This document shows, piece after piece, positions 32,531 through 43,236 of a stretch of DNA of 64,000 bases. A program made the translations under genes and the position numbers. The notes beneath the pieces are model-generated. The model was not told where the DNA came from, made no database searches, and saw only the letters and a list, made by a program, of their open reading frames with translations. The stretch is taken from assembly GCA_949825045.1 (NCBI GenBank), contig OX463818.1, positions 35,108,906 through 35,172,905 on the forward strand, given 5' to 3'. Every line of letters starts with the position of its first letter. The first letter of the stretch is position 1. This DNA comes from Argyresthia goedartella. Its lineage: Eukaryota > Arthropoda > Insecta > Lepidoptera > Argyresthiidae.

Positions 32531-33177
32531 CTAAAAATAAATGAGTAATTGTTAAAAAATAAATACGAATGCTTTGATACTAAACTAAAAAGAGTTATAT
32601 ATAAATAAATAACGTTACTAAGGGCTCACCTTTAGCGGATGACCTACTCACTGGGGCGTCCAAACTTTTTTAGCATCATGTTGGGGTCATTTGATCATCT
32701 TCCTGAAAGTTTCAGGGTGCGGAATTCAATAGTTTTTAAGATATGATTTTTTGAAAATCTGAAAATACTTTGTAAAATGATGTAACGCAACGCAAATAAT
32801 ATGTTTAAATCTTGTCTGTGGTCAAAATATATTACCTACATTTCGTTGTACGCATATTTGAAAAGATGAGAATTCTCTAAAAAAAGGAGGAAATGTGGAA
32901 TCTTTTTTAATAATACCTATTTTAATAAAAACGTCATTTAACTTGCAATTTATGTTTGTTTATTTATTTTACGTCAATCAAAGTTAATTTAGTATTTCTT
33001 TCGTAAAATATCACTTTTGATAATAAAAAGGTTGTCATTTTTGTTTACAACGGAACGCATTTTGTTGGGGCGTTTTGCCGCGTTTTTGGTTGGGCGGCAA
33101 AGTAGTAGTCCCTTTTCTAGTATTTTCGCGAATGTTCTTTTTGCTTGTTCTCTCGATATTTACAAGCAAAAACAACT

Positions 33178-33535
33178 GGCTAGAGTAGGTTATTGTGGCT
33201 ATTTTCAATCGGGTTATAGGTTATGTTAGAACGTTGAAGAAGATAAACCGGAGCGGAGCGTATGCAAACAAATACTATTGGCTAGAGTAGGTTATTGTGG
33301 CTACTTTTCAATCGGGTTATAGGTTATGTTAGAACGTTGAAGAAGCTAAACCGGAGCGGAGCGTATGCAAATAAAAACGATTGGCTAAAGTAGGTTATTG
33401 TGGCTACTTTTCAATCGGGTTATAGGTTATGTTAGAACGTTGAAGAAGCTAAACCGGAGCGGAGTGGAGCGGAGCGGAGCGCAGCGTATGCAAACAAAAA
33501 CGATTGGCTAGAGTAGGTTATTGTGGCTACTTTTC
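33178..33535 (+). repeat. 102-bp tandem array, 3.3 units
   Basis: Units start ggctagagtaggttattgtg at 33178, 33280, 33383 and 33506 (the last partial). Each continues through aatcgggttataggttatgt, agaacgttgaagaag and ccggagcggagcg. The third unit has an extra expansion of the cggag word near 33460-33482. Internal to the inverted-repeat element. Confidence 0.9.
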
Positions 33536-33661
33536 ATGTAAATTTTGATGATAGCATTATGGAGCATTTGTGGAGGAGAAAGGTGTCGAGGCAGAAAATG
33601 ACCCCGGGGGGGGAGTAGTAGGGGGGGGGGGGAATCTCCCCCCTTCCCCCTCCCTCCACTT

Positions 33662-33793
33662 TAGTGTATATCTATAATAAGTATGTGCGGGTACTTGCAT
33701 CTGTATACTACCGTCGTATGTTAATAAATCCAGTCTCGTTTACAAGGGCGTTTCAATCGAGTGCTAGTCCTCTATTTATTCCCAAACAGACCA
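33662..33793 (+). repeat. Gypsy-1 5' LTR
   Basis: 132 bp, identical to the 3' LTR. The polyadenylation-like word aataaa lies at about 33723. The primer-binding region begins three bases after its end. Confidence 0.95.
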
Positions 33794-33839
33794 TTTGGCG
33801 ACGATTAAGCTATCTAAACAGTGCTAAAACGTGAACAAA

Positions 33840-36800
33840 ATGCCGAACGACGATAAGAAAGTGTTGGTCACGAAAAATATTCCGGATTTGAGTGGTATAC
33901 GAGAATTCAAGGTGAAGGCTGACCGCTGGTCGACTTACGTAAGCAGGTTGAAGGCGTGGTTCGAGCTTCAAGAGGTTGGCACGTCGATGTATTCTAAATA
34001 TTTGGTTGCTGTTGTGGGAACAGAAGCATTGGATCTTATAATCGACCTTTGTTACCCAGAGAAGCCCGAGGTAACTCACTTTGACACAATCGTGAAGTTA
34101 GTCGAAGATCACCTGTCTCCGAAGCGGTCGCTTATCGCGGAACGCATGATTTATCGTGCATGTAAACAAACGGAAGGAATGTCTATTACGGAGTATTTGG
34201 TGAAGTTGAAGAAGCTTAGTAAACCATGCAAGTTTGGGACGGTTGAATCTCTCAAAGAAAACTTGCGTGACCAATTTGTGTACGGTTTGGCAAGCGAACG
34301 AATAAAACAACGGTTGTTAGTCGAGGAGGACTTGACGTTCCAGCGCGCTTCTGAATTAGCGCTGTCGTTGGAGGCGGCAGTACGAGACTCAAGGTCAGGA
34401 GGTGGCGGCGAGGCCACGACCGAAGAAACCCGCGGTGAGGCGGTGTTCGCCGTGAGCGGCGCGGGGGCCGGGCAGCGCCCCCGACCCACGATCTCAGGCG
34501 GCGGCGGCGGTGGCGGCGCAGGGCGCGGCGGCCGCGGTGGCGGTGGCAGTGGCCGGGGCGGGCGCGGCTACTGGGCTCGTCGGTCAGCTCGTGGAGGAGC
34601 ATCGAGCAGCGCCGCCCAACGCTGTTTTAGATGTGACGGCCAGCATCCAGCGGAACGTTGCCCTTTCATCGATAGCGAGTGTTATGTGTGTGGTGTAGCC
34701 GGTCATCTGGCGAAAATGTGTCGGTTGCGTAAGCATAAGTCTGTGCATCAAGTGAATGACGAATATGAAGACGCGGAATCGTCATCTTCTGGGTCTGACG
34801 GCAAAGAGCCATGTGTTTACCAATTAGGTGATAGAGATAGTGACGATCGATGGATCATTAAGTTATCGATAAATGGTACTCGTATTGATATGGAGGGTGA
34901 TACAGGTTCCGCTGTGAGTGTTATCTCATACGGGACGTATAAAAAGTATTTTGACAAAAATAACTGTAAGTTGAGGCCGTGTGGTTCACATTTAAAAATG
35001 TATGGAGGTCAAAGGGTGAAACCGAAAGGTGAGTTTATGTGTTCTGTACAGTTAAATGGTAAAACTGTAAATCACCTACCGTTACTGGTCATCGATAATG
35101 AGTTTAGCCCATCACTAGTAGGTCGTAATTGGATGAGAGTTTTTGACATTAAATTTCCAAACACGACAGGGGCTGTGGTAAACAGCATAGTACAGGTGCG
35201 ATATCCGGATAACGGTGAGTTACAAAAGTTACTGGTAAAGAAATTCCCAGATGTATTTCAATCAGGGATTGGTACATTCAATAAAGGTGTGATTCGTTTA
35301 GAGGTGATTGCGGGCGCGGAACCGGTTTGGCGCCGGGCGCGGCCCGTGCCGCTGGCGCTGAGGCCGGCGGTGGAGCAGGAGCTGCGTCGGCTGCAGCGCG
35401 AGCGCATCATCACGCCCGTCGACTGGAGCGAGTGGGGCACGCCCGTCGTGCCAGTCATGAAGAAGTCGGGGGAGGTAAGACTCTGTGGAGATTTCAAAAC
35501 TACGCTCAATCCAGTGTTAGTGGACGACAAGTACCCCTTACCGAAGATCGAAGATATCTTTGCGTCGCTGCAGGGTGGTAAGTTGTTCAGTAAAGTCGAT
35601 TTATCACAAGCTTATCAGCAGGTGCTATTAGAGGATGGCTCTAAAAAGTTGTGTACAATAGTTACATTACAGGGAATGTTTTGCTATAACAGATTACCAT
35701 TCGGCGTTAAGTCAGCCCCGAGTAAATTTCAACGAATAATGGAAAAATTATTTAGAAGGAAGTTTGTTACTGTTTATTTGGATGATCTGTTGGTAAGTGG
35801 GGTCGATAATAATGATCATTGGCAGCGGTTGCTTGAAGTATTTAAGATATTGTCGGATTCTGGTTTGCGGGTGGCACCGAAGAAATGTAAATTCTTTCAA
35901 AAGTCCATTTCTTATTTAGGGTATATAATAGACGCAGAAGGTTTGAGAACAGAGATACCAAAAATTGATGCAATAAATAATACACCGGTACCGACAAACG
36001 TGAAAGAATTGAGAGCTTTCTTGGGGCTAGTTAATTATTACGGCAAATTTATACAAAATTTAAGCGATTGTCTCAGTCCATTATATGATTTATTGAAAGT
36101 TAAAAATACAAAATTTAACTGGACAGAAAAATGCGAAAAAGCATTTAATGAAGTAAAAAGTGCATTAGTTAGGGCGCCGGTACTGGCTCATTTTGATAGT
36201 TCGTTGCCGACACTGGTGACGTGTGACGCGTCGCCGTGCGGAGTGTCGGCCGTGCTGAGCCAGCGCGCGGCGGACGGGCGCGAGCGGCCCGTGCTGCATG
36301 CCTCGCGCACTCTCTCACCGGCTGAGAGGAATTACGCACAGATTTGTCGCGAGGGGCTCGCGATAATATTTGGAGTCACTAAATTTCATGATTATTTGTA
36401 CGGCCGTCATTTTACTTTAATAACGGATTGTAAACCGTTGGCGTCAATATTTCATGAAAAGAAAGGCATACCACTCATGGTAGCCGGTCGTCTTCAGAGG
36501 TGGGCGATTATTTTGGGGGCATACGATTACGAAATTAAATGCATCGGAACAAAACACAATTGTTTGGCTGATAGTTTATCGCGCATACCGGTCATTGACC
36601 ATGAAGATCACAGCCGAACTTATTCCTACATAAATTTCGTTGAAAAATCATTACCGGTCGATTGGAAGCTAGTTGCAAAAGAATCTGGGACAGACCCAGT
36701 ATTACGTAAACTGGTACAGGCAATTAAATTAAACTGGCAATATTGTAAAGACGCAGATTTGAAACAATATTTCGAGATAAAATCTTGTTTAAGTATTGAG

Positions 36801-38102
36801 CAAGGGTGCATATTATATGGCCATCGCATTGTAATACCATTGACATTACGCGGGGCAATTTTGAACATGATACACATGACTCATCAGGGCATAGTAAAGA
36901 GCAAAAATTTTGCTCGTAACTATGTGTATTGGCCAGGTATTGACGGCGACATTGAGATCACGTGCCGCGCATGTGAGACGTGCGCGCGGGAGCGAGCGGC
37001 GCCGGCCGCGGCCACACTACACCCGTGGGTGTGGCCACAGGAGCCATGGTACAGACTACACATTGACTTTTTCACAATATCGGGTAATACAGTATATTAT
37101 TTAGTGGTAGTCGATGCCCACTCCAAGTGGATTGAGGCATACCGAGTAGGCGGCACTTCAGCAAAATGTACAATTAGTAAACTGCAATGTTTATTTGGTC
37201 AATTCGGGTATCCACGGGAGTTGGTCTCCGACAATGGCCCGCCTTTTAGCGGTTACGAGTTTAAAGAGTACATGGTCAGCAAAGGAATCAAACATATATT
37301 AGTGACACCATACAAACCAAGTAGTAATGGTGCGGCAGAAAATGCCGTTAAAATAGTAAAAAATTACATCAAAAAGGCAATGCGGGAAAGTCAGGATATT
37401 GAGATATCCTTGCACAACTTTCTAATGATATATCGGTCCACCCCGCACAGTATAACGGGACGCACGCCCGCTAGCTTACTCCTGGGTCGTGACTTGCGCA
37501 CGCAGTTTGATCTACTGCGACCAAGTGCGAGTGACACAGTCATGGAGAGACAAGCTGCTCAAATCAGGGGTAAAGGGGGTAAGGAGCGGAACTTTGAAGA
37601 AGGAGAAACGGTTTTCTTTAAATTGTTTAGGAAAAATAAATTTTCTTGGGAAAAGGGTATAATTAATGCAAGAAAGGGGCCAGTAACATATATTGTAAAG
37701 TATAAAAATTTAGAATATAAGAAACATGCAGATCAATTGTTCAAGGATGTAACGGAATGTTCGAATGATGATGGCGAAATAACAGATAGCTTCATGAGCC
37801 CAGGTACGCGTGCCACTGTGGAGTCACACAGTGAACCATCTGCAGGTAGGTCCGACGATGTGGAGCGTGACAGCGGCGCTGGCACCAGCACCGCGGCGCC
37901 GCCGGGAGCGAGCGCGGCGACCACGTCGCCGGCGAGGGGCGCGAGGCTCAGCCCTGCCGGCGGCGGGACACCGGACACCATTCGACACCAGGTAGGAAGT
38001 CCGATGATTGTAGATAGATATAACGATGATCAAGTAACGGCGGATCGTTCTAAACGGATACGGAAACCAGTAGAACGTTATGGTTTTCCAATTAGACAAT
38101 AA
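33840..38102 (+). CDS. Gypsy-1 Gag-Pol polyprotein, 1420 aa
   Basis: The start is taken at ATG 33840 (MPNDDKKVLVTK), 46 bp after the LTR. Gag is followed by an Arg/Gly-rich stretch (residues about 215-255, RGGRGGGGSGRGGRG). Two zinc knuckles begin at Cys262 (CFRCDGQHPAERC, CYVCGVAGHLAKMC). Protease has DTGSAVSVIS at Asp354. RT has FSKVDLSQAYQQ and YLDD at 646-649. RNase H has TCDASPCGVSAVL and TDCKPLASI. The integrase zinc domain starts near His1012 and its core has Asp1076, Asp1131 and Glu1167 (D,D35E). All catalytic residues I could check are present. The product would form particles, copy RNA to DNA and integrate it. Confidence 0.95.
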   Translation: MPNDDKKVLVTKNIPDLSGIREFKVKADRWSTYVSRLKAWFELQEVGTSMYSKYLVAVVGTEALDLIIDLCYPEKPEVTHFDTIVKLVEDHLSPKRSLIAERMIYRACKQTEGMSITEYLVKLKKLSKPCKFGTVESLKENLRDQFVYGLASERIKQRLLVEEDLTFQRASELALSLEAAVRDSRSGGGGEATTEETRGEAVFAVSGAGAGQRPRPTISGGGGGGGAGRGGRGGGGSGRGGRGYWARRSARGGASSSAAQRCFRCDGQHPAERCPFIDSECYVCGVAGHLAKMCRLRKHKSVHQVNDEYEDAESSSSGSDGKEPCVYQLGDRDSDDRWIIKLSINGTRIDMEGDTGSAVSVISYGTYKKYFDKNNCKLRPCGSHLKMYGGQRVKPKGEFMCSVQLNGKTVNHLPLLVIDNEFSPSLVGRNWMRVFDIKFPNTTGAVVNSIVQVRYPDNGELQKLLVKKFPDVFQSGIGTFNKGVIRLEVIAGAEPVWRRARPVPLALRPAVEQELRRLQRERIITPVDWSEWGTPVVPVMKKSGEVRLCGDFKTTLNPVLVDDKYPLPKIEDIFASLQGGKLFSKVDLSQAYQQVLLEDGSKKLCTIVTLQGMFCYNRLPFGVKSAPSKFQRIMEKLFRRKFVTVYLDDLLVSGVDNNDHWQRLLEVFKILSDSGLRVAPKKCKFFQKSISYLGYIIDAEGLRTEIPKIDAINNTPVPTNVKELRAFLGLVNYYGKFIQNLSDCLSPLYDLLKVKNTKFNWTEKCEKAFNEVKSALVRAPVLAHFDSSLPTLVTCDASPCGVSAVLSQRAADGRERPVLHASRTLSPAERNYAQICREGLAIIFGVTKFHDYLYGRHFTLITDCKPLASIFHEKKGIPLMVAGRLQRWAIILGAYDYEIKCIGTKHNCLADSLSRIPVIDHEDHSRTYSYINFVEKSLPVDWKLVAKESGTDPVLRKLVQAIKLNWQYCKDADLKQYFEIKSCLSIEQGCILYGHRIVIPLTLRGAILNMIHMTHQGIVKSKNFARNYVYWPGIDGDIEITCRACETCARERAAPAAATLHPWVWPQEPWYRLHIDFFTISGNTVYYLVVVDAHSKWIEAYRVGGTSAKCTISKLQCLFGQFGYPRELVSDNGPPFSGYEFKEYMVSKGIKHILVTPYKPSSNGAAENAVKIVKNYIKKAMRESQDIEISLHNFLMIYRSTPHSITGRTPASLLLGRDLRTQFDLLRPSASDTVMERQAAQIRGKGGKERNFEEGETVFFKLFRKNKFSWEKGIINARKGPVTYIVKYKNLEYKKHADQLFKDVTECSNDDGEITDSFMSPGTRATVESHSEPSAGRSDDVERDSGAGTSTAAPPGASAATTSPARGARLSPAGGGTPDTIRHQVGSPMIVDRYNDDQVTADRSKRIRKPVERYGFPIRQ

Positions 38103-38336
38103 ATAAATGAAAAGGTTCGGTTTCACCTAATTATAAATATAGGTATTAGTTTACTTTGCATTACTTTGATTATAAGGTGTATAGTTGTTAAGGAAGATAG
38201 TTGTCATTTATAGAAATAAAATTATAATATTTGTCTAGATTTAATGTTGGCATTACACATAGCATTTAAACATAAAATTACATAAATAGGTAGATATTAT
38301 TACTGTGTTATACTTTATTATTTATCTTGTAAACAT

Positions 38337-38348
38337 GGGGGGAGATAA
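38337..38348 (+). promoter_or_regulatory. Gypsy-1 polypurine tract
   Basis: ggggggagataa lies immediately left of the 3' LTR, the position of the plus-strand DNA primer. Also at 1465-1476. Confidence 0.8.
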
Positions 38349-38480
38349 TAGTGTATATCTATAATAAGTATGTGCGGGTACTTGCATCTGTATACTACCG
38401 TCGTATGTTAATAAATCCAGTCTCGTTTACAAGGGCGTTTCAATCGAGTGCTAGTCCTCTATTTATTCCCAAACAGACCA
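38349..38480 (+). repeat. Gypsy-1 3' LTR
   Basis: 132 bp, identical to 33662-33793 and to 1477-1608, followed by target duplication cactt. Confidence 0.95.
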
Positions 38481-39114
38481 CACTTAAAGATCAAGGTCAG
38501 TCTAAATTTTGTTTTAATTTAACAACATAACCTCAAAACTTTAAATAATCATATCTCAGAAACTAGGCATTTCCGCGGGGGGGGATTAGTAGGGGGGGCA
38601 TCTACCCCCCTCCCCCATCCCCCCCTCCACCCCTCAGGGTCAACAAAAGTAGGTCATCCGCTAAAGTCCTTCCGGTCACAGTTAGAGAGTGTTCAGTTCA
38701 GACGCACACAGATTCTACGCGGATTGTGCTCGTACCTATTAGTAGATACAAAATCACCAGCAGCCCGTCCGTGCATTACTATACACCTGCGTGCTATTTA
38801 AACGCAGCGCGTAGTGTAGTGGCCATACAAAACGAGAACCCGAAAGCGAGTCTGCACATCTGAAGTTCTCAACACGCAATTAACGATACGATACGGACTG
38901 ATAAACAAACAACAAAACAAATCGATCCTATAGATAAGTTAGAATTTTGTTTTTTTTAATCGAGGCACGGAACCCTAAAAACAGTATAATTGTGAAAATC
39001 GAGGGGGGAGACAACTTTTTGTGACGGACAGATGGACAGACCGAAATTAAAAGATTTCCTTGTTTATCACTACGGGCCCCTAATAAATGGGTTGGGTAGT
39101 AGTGTAGTACTTAC

Positions 39115-39255
39115 CTTTCCAATCTAAATCACTCACAGTATCTTGTCTCTGAAAAAATGAAGAAATTTTGGGCACTTTTTTATAACCTCGTCCCTTTTCT
39201 GTTTAATTTTTCTTTTCTCAGCGCCGCTGGGATAATCTCTTTTCCTTTCACTCAT
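39115..39255 (-). pseudogene. hAT transposase exon 1
   Basis: ATG at 39255 begins MSERKRDYPSGAEKRKIKQK and reads on to KKCPKFLHFFRDKIL, then a stop. One base later the adjacent frame gives VSDLDWK up to a donor (GTAAGT, intron from 39114). That frame joins in phase with the exon starting at 32530. The pattern GAEKRKIKxK is the usual N-terminus of ZMYM1-like hAT transposases. One base has therefore probably been lost or gained. The predicted intron (39114-32531) contains the inverted-repeat element and Gypsy-1. Confidence 0.75.
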
Positions 39256-39704
39256 TTCTTTTACAAATCGTTACTAATACTGCTAAACCAGAAGAACAAT
39301 ATTGTTTGTACTGAATTACAATGTAATGCACATTTATATAAAGCGCGTAAATAAACAGTGCACTGCACTCCGTGGTTTAACATCCAATGCAAAGTACAAC
39401 AACGTACACGTACATCGCGATATCGATGAAGGATTCCCGGGGATTCCCCGCTGAGTTGAAGATGAAGTAAGTAAAACGGGGAAGTCCCGCAGCCCGCCAT
39501 AACGATGTAGTGTTGCCAACTTTTGAACGCACGCTTAAGGCGGGAAAAAATGGAATTGCTTTATAGAATTTTGTCATTTGTAAAATAAAATAAATTAGAA
39601 AGTTTTTATTCTTTTTCCTTACACACTTTGGGGGCCCCCGTGGCCCGGGGGCCCCGTATAATTGATACGGCAAATACGGCGGTAGCTACGCCCCTGCTGG
39701 AACG

Positions 39705-39952
39705 GTACAGCTCGCTCGACAAGCTGGTCAATGTGACCGCCTGGATCTTCCGATTTGCGCGGAATTGTCGCAATTCTGAGGCGCAACGGGTGCGGACACA
39801 GGTCCTGACACCACGGGAACGGAACCATGCGTTGTTCGCATTGGTACGGAACGTGTAGACGGTGCACTTTAAGTCCGAATTGGACATTCTGAGACGCGGA
39901 CGCGTCCAACTGAAGGGAGCTGTGGCTCGGCTCAACCCGTTTATTGACAATA
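39705..39952 (+). pseudogene. BEL/Pao Pol fragment right of hAT
   Basis: Continuation of the pol that ends at 30045, in phase across the hAT with one copy of the 8-bp duplication. It reads YSSLDKLVNVTAWIFRFARN and includes a premature TAG. Similarity stops near 39952, before the integrase core. The 3' LTR of this BEL was not found in the window, so the element lost its 3' part at the junction with LINE-a. Confidence 0.85.
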
Positions 39953-39970
39953 TGACAAAATGACAATATG

Positions 39971-42122
39971 AAAAAAATACAATATGACTCATTAGGGTTC
40001 TTATTACAGTAATTGATAGGTATTTAGCTATACCAATTCAATTTAAACCTCTCAAACCGATGTGCAGTCATAGGTATGTATTTAATCTTTCTTGTAGAAC
40101 TTATTTTAAGTTGAATTTCTAGTCTAATGTATTGACCTAAATGGTCTGGCTTTAAATTACTTATAATTTTTTAAGTACAATTTTTTCATTTGGATAAGCA
40201 AATACATTGTCTATACAATTTGCTGAGTTTCAGTTATTCGAATAGGTTCCATGAAAAGTGGCTTTAAGTTGTGAGAATTAAATAAGTTAGTTAGTGTCGT
40301 ACTAATGGAGTAAGTTTCTAATAAATTTACATTGAAATCATAAGAGTTTTATTAGATTTTCATACTTTAAATAATATGTCATCCATGACTTTTTCAAAAA
40401 CATCAAATGAAGCTTAGGGTGGGCTATAAACGCTTATTACAATGATGCGCTCCAATTCAACACATGCTACTTCAATGTGGCTTTCAACTGATAAACATAC
40501 TATACTATGTCATTACGATTTTTGAACTTTAACCGCCTTATTCATAAACGTCTAATAAACCTATTTTAACTATAATGCGGTTATAATTCGTTTGTCTTTG
40601 TCTGTCACTTTGAAATTTGTTTCTGTGAGAAAAGGACAAAACACATTTTAGCTATCATAGGTTTGATAAGTTTTATGAATAAGGCGGTAAGTGTTTATTT
40701 AGAAATATTAGAGAGCCTCCACGAACAGCATGTGATCTGCAAAAAGAACTACCAACCTGGTGGTTACTGAAATTTAACATGAGCTCATGGCTTTTTAGCC
40801 AATGTTCTATTAGTCATAAAATATCAATATTAAAAGATTTCATGTACAATTCCAACTCTAATAATACCTTGAATATTTTGGTGGACCAGATTAGAAAACT
40901 TTGCATTTATTTTACAATTTTGAGTTTTTCTGTTTTTATTATGTATTTTATTAATATTATTTGACGGGCTAGAGACTTCCTCTATTGTCGTTGTATCTAA
41001 TTTAAATGACTTGGAAAAACTTCCAAGGTTTTGTTTAAAACATCAGTATAATGCTCAATAGAGGCATTATGTGTAGCCAAATTTTTTGCTGTTATATTAA
41101 AATAATAGGATAGCGAATTTGCTAGTTATCTTTTGTAATAACTAGGAAGGTAATATTTACCTTTAGTCAAATAATATTTATTTCTACTAACAAAACTGTT
41201 AGTATCAATTAAATGTATATTATTATTGCGTGATATAGTATGCAAGGTCATATTCAGCTTATATCTAAGGTTGTTTTCTGATTGTGGCAGGCTGTCGCTG
41301 TAATGGAATGTGAACATAACATTTTTTTTTTACTTTTAAAGAACAGAGCTTGTCTAAATATTTAAATAAGTCAGACTTGTTTACATTACCCCTATTACCG
41401 AGGCATATGATTAAATAAGATTCATCACTATATGTAGCATTATCTACTTTTTGCATAATATCATGCAGATTACAGTTTGGTAATCAATTATTTATTACCG
41501 TATATGCTCCATATACATATTTAATAATTGGCCCTTATTTTTTCCAAGTTCATCGCTGTACATAATTGTTTTTATGCCTGGATATGAAGCGCTGACATCC
41601 AGAAGGGAAATAGCTAACGGAGCACATTCCGGCACACAACAGCAGCTCTCCATTATTTTAGTTTCTAGGCTGACCTGGCTACTGAGAACTGCATCCATAG
41701 CTAGATTCTGTTCCCTGGTTTCCGCTCTGGTTTTGTCATAGAGGCCATTGTAGTGCCCCAGGGAGCGCTCCGCCTGGTCAAGTTTGCATCTTAGCTCATG
41801 CATGTTGTCCTCATAGCTAATCTGGTTATAATTAAGTTGAGCGGTACACAGCTCCAGTTTATCTAAAACCCTTCTTTTATTATGAAGCTTTGTTACAACC
41901 TTTTTTGATTTTTTAGCATTTTTTTTATAAACTTATTAATTTTGACATATTTTCTCAACTTATGTTTACTTAGTTTAGCTGCCAAATTACACACTGAGTC
42001 ATCCTTAGTAAGGTCAATAGTCATAGTGGGCAAGCTACCGCCCGCAACAGAAACATGGTCTAAGGAATGAAGGAAGGCTGAACGATACGAGTCGCACGAG
42101 CACACTGCAAATTGTCGCATTG
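39971..42122 (-). mobile_element. LINE-a, 5' half, minus strand (copy B)
   Basis: Second copy of 3099-5250, with the same frameshifts in ORF1 (42120-41117) and the same endonuclease remnant (about 40887-40022). Confidence 0.85.
40533..40687. mobile_element. 155-bp MITE (copy B)
   Basis: Second copy of 3661-3815, flanked by TAA (40530-40532 and 40688-40690). Confidence 0.8.
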
Positions 42123-42237
42123 AGTGTAAACACGGTCATAGGGCCGTGGCTGTACCAATCAGACGCCAGTGCATTTAATTCATATTCACTTGTTTCGGCA
42201 AATAGAGGTATAGGCCCTTCGGCCCTTTCAGAGCTTT

Positions 42238-43213
42238 AAATGGCGAAGAAATTGACTTATTTGCTGATGATACTTCACTGGTCTTCAAAATTGAAAGACA
42301 AAAAGAAGATTTTGATGATTTGTGTAACTTATTGCCTTTAACCTTGAATTGGTTCACAACGCTCTGTTAAAAAAAAAACTGGATTATCATCAAATCTCAG
42401 ATAAACAATTCCTCTTGCATTGCTTTTACAATGCAGTTACGAAACAGGGAAAGACATATGTAATCTGTTTTCATCACATTTTTCCTCAACCTTCACTGTT
42501 TCAAACATCAATAATATGTTACTTATCCCCTGTAACACCAAGCTTGGATACATTGCACAAAATTTAACTTATTCTATTCTTAAAGTCCGTTTGCCGTGCA
42601 AAGTAACACGTGAGTTGTGAAACAGGCCATAGGTGTGGAACTTCCCTGTTTCGGTAATAAAAATAAAATAAATGAATATTCTTAAATGTAGACCCCCATG
42701 GCTACCCCCCTGTATCCGCCGATGCCCCAAGGCCAGGGCCAGGGGGTATGGTGGGGCCGGAGGGATAAAAATCTAGTTAATAACTATAGACCAATATCAA
42801 TTATCAGTATTTTACCTAAAATATTTGAATCAGCAGTTGTTCCATATATTACAAAAAAAAACGAATTTTGTCTATCTTATCTGACTACTAACACGGCTTA
42901 ACTTCTGACAGGTCAATCTCCACGCATTTACTAGATTTCATTCTTGATATTACTAAAGCTGTTTATTCACGTTAGAATAGAATAGAATAATGTTTAATTT
43001 CCGAAACAAGCACTTACACTAATATATAATAACTAAACTTCTAATGCTTAATTTCTATGTGAAGCTTGTGTGTCACAAAACGGACCCTGACTCAGCACAA
43101 TGCTGATGAAGTCGATCACCAAATATTACTTAAGAAAATATCAGACTATGGAATTCAAGGTTCGGTTTTAAATTGACTTCACTCTTACTTTTCAAATATA
43201 AATGTGAACGTGA
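42238..43213 (+). pseudogene. LINE RT fragments (copy B)
   Basis: Second copy of 5366-6340. The only base difference seen between the blocks, one extra A in a homopolymer, lies near 42370-42380. Confidence 0.65.
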
Positions 43214-43236
43214 CAGCATGTGACTACAATTCTGCA

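Larger units (their letters stand above)
33662..38480 (+). mobile_element. Gypsy-1, complete mag-like Ty3/Gypsy element, 4819 bp
   Basis: Identical 132-bp LTRs (33662-33793 and 38349-38480). Target duplication cactt (33657-33661 and 38481-38485). A tggcgacgattaag primer-binding-like sequence follows at 33797. One long gag-pol frame is followed by a purine tract (38337-38348). Short LTRs, a single frame and two zinc knuckles resemble the mag lineage of moths; lineage placement is inference. LTR identity and an unbroken frame make this the youngest-looking LTR element here and potentially autonomous. Confidence 0.95.
32630..38666. mobile_element. Inverted-repeat element (about 1.2 kb) split by Gypsy-1
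   Basis: The left end ctttagcggatgacctact (32630-32648) is the exact inverse complement of 38648-38666. Weaker complementarity continues inward: cggaattcaatagtttt and aagatatgatt on the left match the inverse of 38535-38575. G and C tracts occur beside both inner boundaries. Minus Gypsy-1 and one cactt it would be about 1.2 kb, non-coding, with a 102-bp tandem array. It sits in the intron of the hAT transposase. No target duplication could be identified at the outer ends. Confidence 0.65.
30046..39696 (-). mobile_element. hAT transposon carrying nested insertions
   Basis: Left end cagtggcgtagcg (30046). Right end is the inverse complement of caggggcgtagcta (39683-39696). The 8-bp duplication ctggaacg lies at 30038-30045 and 39697-39704, the length expected for hAT. 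The flanks are the two halves of one BEL pol frame. Without its nested insert (32630-38666) the hAT would be about 3.6 kb. It encodes a ZMYM1-like transposase on the minus strand, whose intron holds the nested elements. Confidence 0.9.
36873..43236. repeat. Direct duplicate block, copy B (partner 1-6363)
   Basis: See 1-6363. The block starts inside Gypsy-1 only because the window begins there; the true left limit of homology is unknown. The right limit after ctgca at 43236 is sharp. Confidence 0.95.
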
